From Lacibacter sediminis (lineage in GTDB: Bacteria > Bacteroidota > Bacteroidia > Chitinophagales > Chitinophagaceae): a DNA stretch of 64,000 bases. How positions within the stretch are numbered: position 1 is the stretch's first letter; each line of letters starts with the position of its first letter. Made by a program: the position numbers and the translations under genes. Positions 60,178 through 64,000 of the stretch are shown here, piece by piece. A model generated the notes under the pieces. It ran no database searches. It was not told the origin of the DNA and saw only the letters and a list, made by a program, of their open reading frames with translations. The stretch lies in NCBI RefSeq assembly GCF_014168535.1, contig NZ_CP060007.1, forward strand, positions 2,170,001-2,234,000. Reading direction: 5' to 3'.

Positions 60178-60723
60178 CTATTTTCTATTCATCCACCAAC
60201 CCAACCACAATCCAACCAATCCCCACGAAACAATGGCGTCCATAAAGTAAGCGCTAATGTCGTGCTTGGGATACCAGATATGACCAGTGTATGGGCCATT
60301 TGTAAAAGCAATAATGCCAACGATGAGGCTTGCAATAAAATAGGTGCCGAAGCTGCCATTCGTGATCTTTGCAAATATCCAGCAGAGCCCTATAACTATG
60401 ATGATGTTTGCAAGAAGCCCCCTGGCCATGTTCATACCCATATTCATATTCCAGGTTTTGTAATAACTGATCTGGGCCCACGGTTTACCGTCAACTTCTT
60501 TCATGAATTTTTCCATCTCTTCTGATGAATTTTCATTTTGAAGACGTGGCATAAAATAAGTGCCTTCTTCCAGCCCTGAGTTGTTTAAGAACTGGAGAAT
60601 TGTGTCTTGCTTGGACGTGTAAGCCTGTCCTTTGTCATGAAGATTAGCAACTGCGAAAGAAATGGTTTGCCACGCAAAAAGCAAAATACCGCCAACAAGG
60701 CCGCCGATAAGGATCTTCTTCAT
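60178..60723 (-). CDS. Membrane protein of unknown function
   Basis: A 181-residue protein: one N-terminal helix (MKKILIGGLVGGILLFAW), a ~65-residue loop with acidic residues (SSEEMEKFMKEVDG), then three helices (about 99-117, 124-143, 157-178) ending WLGWWMNRK. The loop would lie on the outer side of the membrane. No family is recognised. Confidence 0.62.
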   Translation of the reverse strand: MKKILIGGLVGGILLFAWQTISFAVANLHDKGQAYTSKQDTILQFLNNSGLEEGTYFMPRLQNENSSEEMEKFMKEVDGKPWAQISYYKTWNMNMGMNMARGLLANIIIVIGLCWIFAKITNGSFGTYFIASLIVGIIAFTNGPYTGHIWYPKHDISAYFMDAIVSWGLVGLWLGWWMNRK

Positions 60724-60790
60724 GTTATTGATTTTGGTGAATCAGTAAAGTAGAGATTCTGTTCAGCATTCACAAATTCTGAATGCACAT

Positions 60791-61639
60791 TTATTCAACG
60801 TTGCTGTTGTACTTGTGTTGAAACAAAAAGAAAAGAGCAATTGCCATCAGGCTTGTTGAAAAAGTTGTCAACCACGATGCTTCCAGTCCAAATGCTCCAC
60901 CGGTTAACAGAATAGAACCTTTCAGATTTTGATCAAGCAAAGACGGTAAAGAAAGACCACTCACTTCAAAACCAAGCACGGGTCCCTGGAAAAAATTCCA
61001 ACTGAAATGAAAGAAAATAGCAAACCAGAGATTGCGGGTGTAGATATAGTTTACACCAAGCAGCATGCCTGCAATAAAAATATTGATAAACGCAATGAGA
61101 TTAAAATTGGGATTGAGTGAATGAAACACTGCAAACAAAACTGCAGATGTAAACAATGCTGCTTCTTTTGGTATCGACTGCATTAAGTTATTCAGCACAT
61201 AGCCTCGAAACACTAGCTCTTCAGCAAAACTTACCAATATCATCATCACAATTGCAAGTGCAAAGCCCGTTGGATCAACATCAGCCGGAAACCATTGTAA
61301 TAATTTCATCAACCACAGCACTGTTGCCATTGCAGAAAGTAAAAGAATGCCGGTGAGAAATCCTGCTGCCCGTTCTTTACCAAAACCTTTCCAGGTAAAT
61401 CCAAGACTTTTAACTGTTTGTCGATCGAATACATTTCTGAAAAAAGCAACAGTTGAAAAAGCAATAATAAAACTGAGAACGATTGTGCCGTAAAACAGCG
61501 TTTCCGGAGTAACACTCAGCCCTGCCAGTACGATCAATACACCTGTTAAGGCACTTCCAAAGAAGATGAGCAGCAGATAACCGATGAGGAAAAGCAGTAC
61601 ACGTAGCCAGCCTTTTTGGATAATGGGAGATGATTGCAT
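60791..61639 (-). CDS. CPBP (Abi/CAAX) family intramembrane metalloprotease
   Basis: A 282-residue polytopic protein with about eight hydrophobic segments. The catalytic motifs are FAEELVFRGYVLNNL (EExxxR) and FAVFHSLNP (FxxxH), with a third motif FAIFFHFSWNF (HxxxN/W). The family includes Rce1-like prenyl proteases and bacterial proteins involved in bacteriocin immunity or signalling; the substrate here is unknown. It is divergent from pepT. Confidence 0.9.
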   Translation of the reverse strand: MQSSPIIQKGWLRVLLFLIGYLLLIFFGSALTGVLIVLAGLSVTPETLFYGTIVLSFIIAFSTVAFFRNVFDRQTVKSLGFTWKGFGKERAAGFLTGILLLSAMATVLWLMKLLQWFPADVDPTGFALAIVMMILVSFAEELVFRGYVLNNLMQSIPKEAALFTSAVLFAVFHSLNPNFNLIAFINIFIAGMLLGVNYIYTRNLWFAIFFHFSWNFFQGPVLGFEVSGLSLPSLLDQNLKGSILLTGGAFGLEASWLTTFSTSLMAIALFFLFQHKYNSNVE

Positions 61640-61699
61640 AGAGTTGGTTTTGGTATGAGCGCCGAAACGCTGTTATTTTACAAGTTCAAAAATAAGCGT

Positions 61700-62947
61700 A
61701 TGGCAACAGAAAACAAATATGGAACGGCAGAAAGGTTGATGCGGTATGTACAAATAGATACACAAAGCGATCCGGAAAGTAGCAACTCACCTACAACCGA
61801 AAAGCAGAAAGACCTGTCGAAAATATTGGTGGAAGAATTACTTGCGATGGGTATTGCCGATGCGTATGTGGATGCTTACGGTTATGTATATGCCACAATT
61901 CCATCAACTACTGAGAAGGATGTTCCTGTTGTTTGCTTTTGCAGCCATGTTGATACAGCGCCCGATTGCAGCGGCACAAATGTAAAACCCATCCTTCATA
62001 AAAATTATGATGGAACCGATATTGTGTTGCCCGATGATGAGACGCAGATCATCAGTCCATCAAAGTATGCTTATCTCAAACAACATATCGGAAAAGATAT
62101 TATTACTGCAAGTGGAAACACCTTGCTTGGTGCAGATGATAAAGCAGGTGTTGCAATCATTATGAGCTTGGCTAATTACCTCGTGCAACATCCCGAAATA
62201 AAACATGGAACAATCAAACTATTGTTTACACCCGATGAAGAAGTTGGAAAGGGAACAGATAAACTTGATCTGCAAAAATTAGGAGCAACTGTTGCTTATA
62301 CCTTAGATGGCGGTGAGTTGGGTACATTGGAAGATGAAACATTTAGTGCTGATGGCGTAAAGATCATTGTACATGGTGTTATTGCACATCCCGGTTATGC
62401 AAAAGGAATATTGGTGAATGCATTAAAGATCGCAGGAGAAATTTTAACAGCTCTTCCCAAAACAGAATGGAGCCCGGAAACAACAGAGAAGCGGCAAGGC
62501 TTTGTTCATCCTGTAAGTGTAAATGGTATTGCAGAAAAAGCAACTATTGATTTTATTGTGCGTGACTTTACAATTGAAGGCTTGCTGCAACACGAAGCAA
62601 GATTAAAATCAATTGCGGAAGAAGTGTTGAAACAATATCCCAGCTGCAGCATGGAGTTTATTGTTAAAGAACAATACCGAAACATGAAAGAAATTCTTGA
62701 TCAACACCCGGCTATTGTTGCAAATGCAATAGAAGCTTATGAACGCTGCGGTTTAACAGTGGTAAAAGAACCCATCCGTGGTGGTACTGACGGCAGTCGT
62801 TTAAGTTATATGGGTTTGCCTTGTCCAAATTTGTTTACAGGCATGCAGGCCATTCACAGCAAACACGAATGGATAGGAGTGGACGACATGGAGCAAAGTG
62901 CCAATATGCTTGTTGAATTGGTGAAAGTTTGGGAAGAAAAAAGTTAA
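61700..62947 (+). CDS. pepT: Peptidase T (tripeptide aminopeptidase)
   Basis: A 415-residue M20B metallopeptidase that removes the N-terminal residue from tripeptides. The zinc site is complete: His in CSHVDTAPD, Asp in LGADDKAG, the Glu-Glu pair in FTPDEEVGKG, Asp in TLDGGELG and His in AIHSKHEWIG. ATG 61700 gives the normal family start (ENKYGTAERLMRYV); the ORF upstream to 61634 overlaps the divergent CPBP gene. Confidence 0.95.
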   Translation: MATENKYGTAERLMRYVQIDTQSDPESSNSPTTEKQKDLSKILVEELLAMGIADAYVDAYGYVYATIPSTTEKDVPVVCFCSHVDTAPDCSGTNVKPILHKNYDGTDIVLPDDETQIISPSKYAYLKQHIGKDIITASGNTLLGADDKAGVAIIMSLANYLVQHPEIKHGTIKLLFTPDEEVGKGTDKLDLQKLGATVAYTLDGGELGTLEDETFSADGVKIIVHGVIAHPGYAKGILVNALKIAGEILTALPKTEWSPETTEKRQGFVHPVSVNGIAEKATIDFIVRDFTIEGLLQHEARLKSIAEEVLKQYPSCSMEFIVKEQYRNMKEILDQHPAIVANAIEAYERCGLTVVKEPIRGGTDGSRLSYMGLPCPNLFTGMQAIHSKHEWIGVDDMEQSANMLVELVKVWEEKS

Positions 62948-63328
62948 TTACATTTTTACAAAATTACTTTCGGGCTTTTCTTCGGGCCAAATGCGGATGC
63001 CCCAATAAATAGGGTATGCAATTGTGCTCACAAAAATGAAAAGCAACACCCAAATGATCCGTTCTTCATTCTTAACACGTTTGTTATTGATAGCGTGAAT
63101 GATGAAATAGATCATGAGGCCAAGTTGAACAAAAGCGAGTATGATGATGGAAGCGATAAATCCCATCATGTTGCCAAAGAAAAATTCCGGGGGAACGTCG
63201 CCGTGTTCATGTTCCATGCGGATTATTTCAGGGAAAATATTGGCAAGGAAGTAAATAAGAAAGATGGCAGCTGCCACCAAAGGTAAAAATGAAAGAATAC
63301 CAATGAATACTTTTTGAGAACGTGGCAT
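62948..63328 (-). CDS. Membrane protein of unknown function
   Basis: A 126-residue protein with three hydrophobic helices (about 8-30, 52-77, 86-108). The second helix is preceded by an acidic His-containing stretch (EIIRMEHEHGDVPPEF) that may face outward. Its last codon abuts the pepT stop (convergent, with no gap). The helix pattern loosely resembles PLDc_N-type membrane modules; no firm family. Confidence 0.65.
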   Translation of the reverse strand: MPRSQKVFIGILSFLPLVAAAIFLIYFLANIFPEIIRMEHEHGDVPPEFFFGNMMGFIASIIILAFVQLGLMIYFIIHAINNKRVKNEERIIWVLLFIFVSTIAYPIYWGIRIWPEEKPESNFVKM

Positions 63329-63421
63329 GATGGTTTGTTTTCTTAAAATTAAACATTCGGTTGCATAGTTTCTTCCCTTTTATAAATGGAATGTGCTACT
63401 TTGTATCAAATTTTTACAACT

Positions 63422-64000
63422 ATGGATTTACTTGTCAGTTACTGGTGGGTCTTACTCATCCTCTTTATCATCTTCAGTGGGCTGGTTACTGTTAACCAGG
63501 GAACGATTGCCGTTATCACCATGTTTGGAAAATACCAGCGTATTCTCCGCCCGGGATTAGGGTTTAAAATTCCTATACTGGAACAGATCTATAAACGCAT
63601 CAGTATTCAAAACCGAAGTGTGGAGTTAGAGTTTCAGGCGGTAACGATTGACCAGGCAAACGTCTATTTTAAAAGCATGCTGTTGTATTCTGTTCAGAAT
63701 CATGATGAGGAAACTATTAAGCGTGTTGCATTTAAATTCATCAGCGATAAAGATCTCATGCAGGCATTGATCAGAACAGTGGAAGGTTCTATCCGTGCAT
63801 TTGTGGCCACCAAGCGCCAGGCAGAAATTTTAACTGCCCGCAGGGAGATTGTAGATTATGTAAAAGAACAGATCGATCATTCACTGGAAGAGTGGGGTTA
63901 TCACCTGCAGGATCTGCAGATCAACGATATTACGTTCGATCAACAGATCATGGAAAGTATGAGCCGTGTGGTAGCAAGTAATAACTTAAAAGCTGCTGCA
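63422..64000 (+). CDS. SPFH/band-7 domain protein, partial
   Basis: The first 193 codons of a membrane-anchored SPFH protein; the gene runs off the window. One N-terminal helix (LLVSYWWVLLILFIIFSGL) precedes the SPFH domain with VNQGTIAVITMFGKYQRIL at its start, RPGLGFKIP and RRISIQNRSVELEFQAVT-type strands, then the helix that begins RTVEGSIRAFVATKRQAEIL. Related proteins include stomatin, flotillin and HflK/C, which organise membrane domains or regulate proteases. An upstream TACTTTG may be its -7 box. Confidence 0.9.
   Translation, partial: MDLLVSYWWVLLILFIIFSGLVTVNQGTIAVITMFGKYQRILRPGLGFKIPILEQIYKRISIQNRSVELEFQAVTIDQANVYFKSMLLYSVQNHDEETIKRVAFKFISDKDLMQALIRTVEGSIRAFVATKRQAEILTARREIVDYVKEQIDHSLEEWGYHLQDLQINDITFDQQIMESMSRVVASNNLKAAA

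Noticed and set aside
60139..60525. 128-codon plus-strand ORF
   Set aside because: It lies antisense to the four-helix membrane protein gene and starts inside the terminator hairpin.
1..64000. tRNA, rRNA, CRISPR array or complete IS element
   Set aside because: I found no cloverleaf-like or rRNA-like stretch, no regular repeat-spacer array and no transposase gene. A covariance-model search (tRNAscan, Infernal) could still find small RNAs that I cannot see by eye.

Overview
The window looks like chromosomal DNA from a member of the Bacteroidota, most likely the Chitinophagaceae or a close relative. The support is a type IX secretion (T9SS) C-terminal sorting domain, several lipoproteins and signal peptides of the Bacteroidota kind, DUF3857 proteins, a BT_3928-type DoxX protein, and promoters of the TTG-N17-20-TAnnTTTG type with few Shine-Dalgarno sequences. 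The family-level placement is inference. I saw no rRNA, tRNA, CRISPR array, prophage or complete insertion sequence.

Layout. 0.4-8.8 kb: a GAF kinase-like protein with a degraded ATPase domain, a CvpA-CAP fusion, a glycine-zipper lipoprotein, a PAS sensor kinase, a META-domain lipoprotein, an M28 aminopeptidase and a T9SS cargo protein. 9.0-12.6 kb: a YpdA-like reductase, an RlmL-like rRNA methylase and a DbpA-like DEAD-box helicase, all on the minus strand. 12.6-14.9 kb: an accessory island with REP-like inverted repeats, an attC-like hairpin and two orphan genes. 14.9-21.4 kb: small proteins, an acetyl-CoA acetyltransferase, three secreted proteins of unknown function (at least two are paralogs), a methyltransferase and a GNAT acetyltransferase. 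21.5-27.3 kb: three DUF3857/transglutaminase-fold proteins in tandem. 27.4-38.9 kb: mostly housekeeping genes (ndk, nrnA, an FKBP lipoprotein, folP, DUF1599, DoxX, an ABC permease, a hydrolase, a dciA-like gene, recF, a PNPOx-like protein and a cupin). 39-45 kb: a CHRD lipoprotein, a lipoprotein-type beta carbonic anhydrase, a NudK-like Nudix enzyme, a secreted VOC protein, an ECF sigma factor with a likely regulator, an NlpC/P60 hydrolase, a half-size TSUP transporter and inorganic pyrophosphatase.

45.1-58.2 kb is the most unusual part. Seven closely spaced minus-strand genes encode mostly exported proteins without a recognised function: lipocalin-like beta domains on Pro- or Gln/Thr-rich linkers, a TPR protein with a triplicated terminal motif, and two large paralogs with C-terminal LamG-like domains. 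A rho-independent terminator closes the run. Next to it, divergently transcribed, are a TPR-histidine kinase, a LuxR-type response regulator and a small secreted protein. I infer a co-regulated envelope or surface system; its function is unknown.

58.2-64.0 kb: a NamZ-like muramidase, a SlyD-like FKBP isomerase, membrane proteins including a CPBP protease, peptidase T, and the start of an SPFH/band-7 protein cut by the window edge. Several intergenic gaps carry degenerate low-complexity repeats that recur in different parts of the window.
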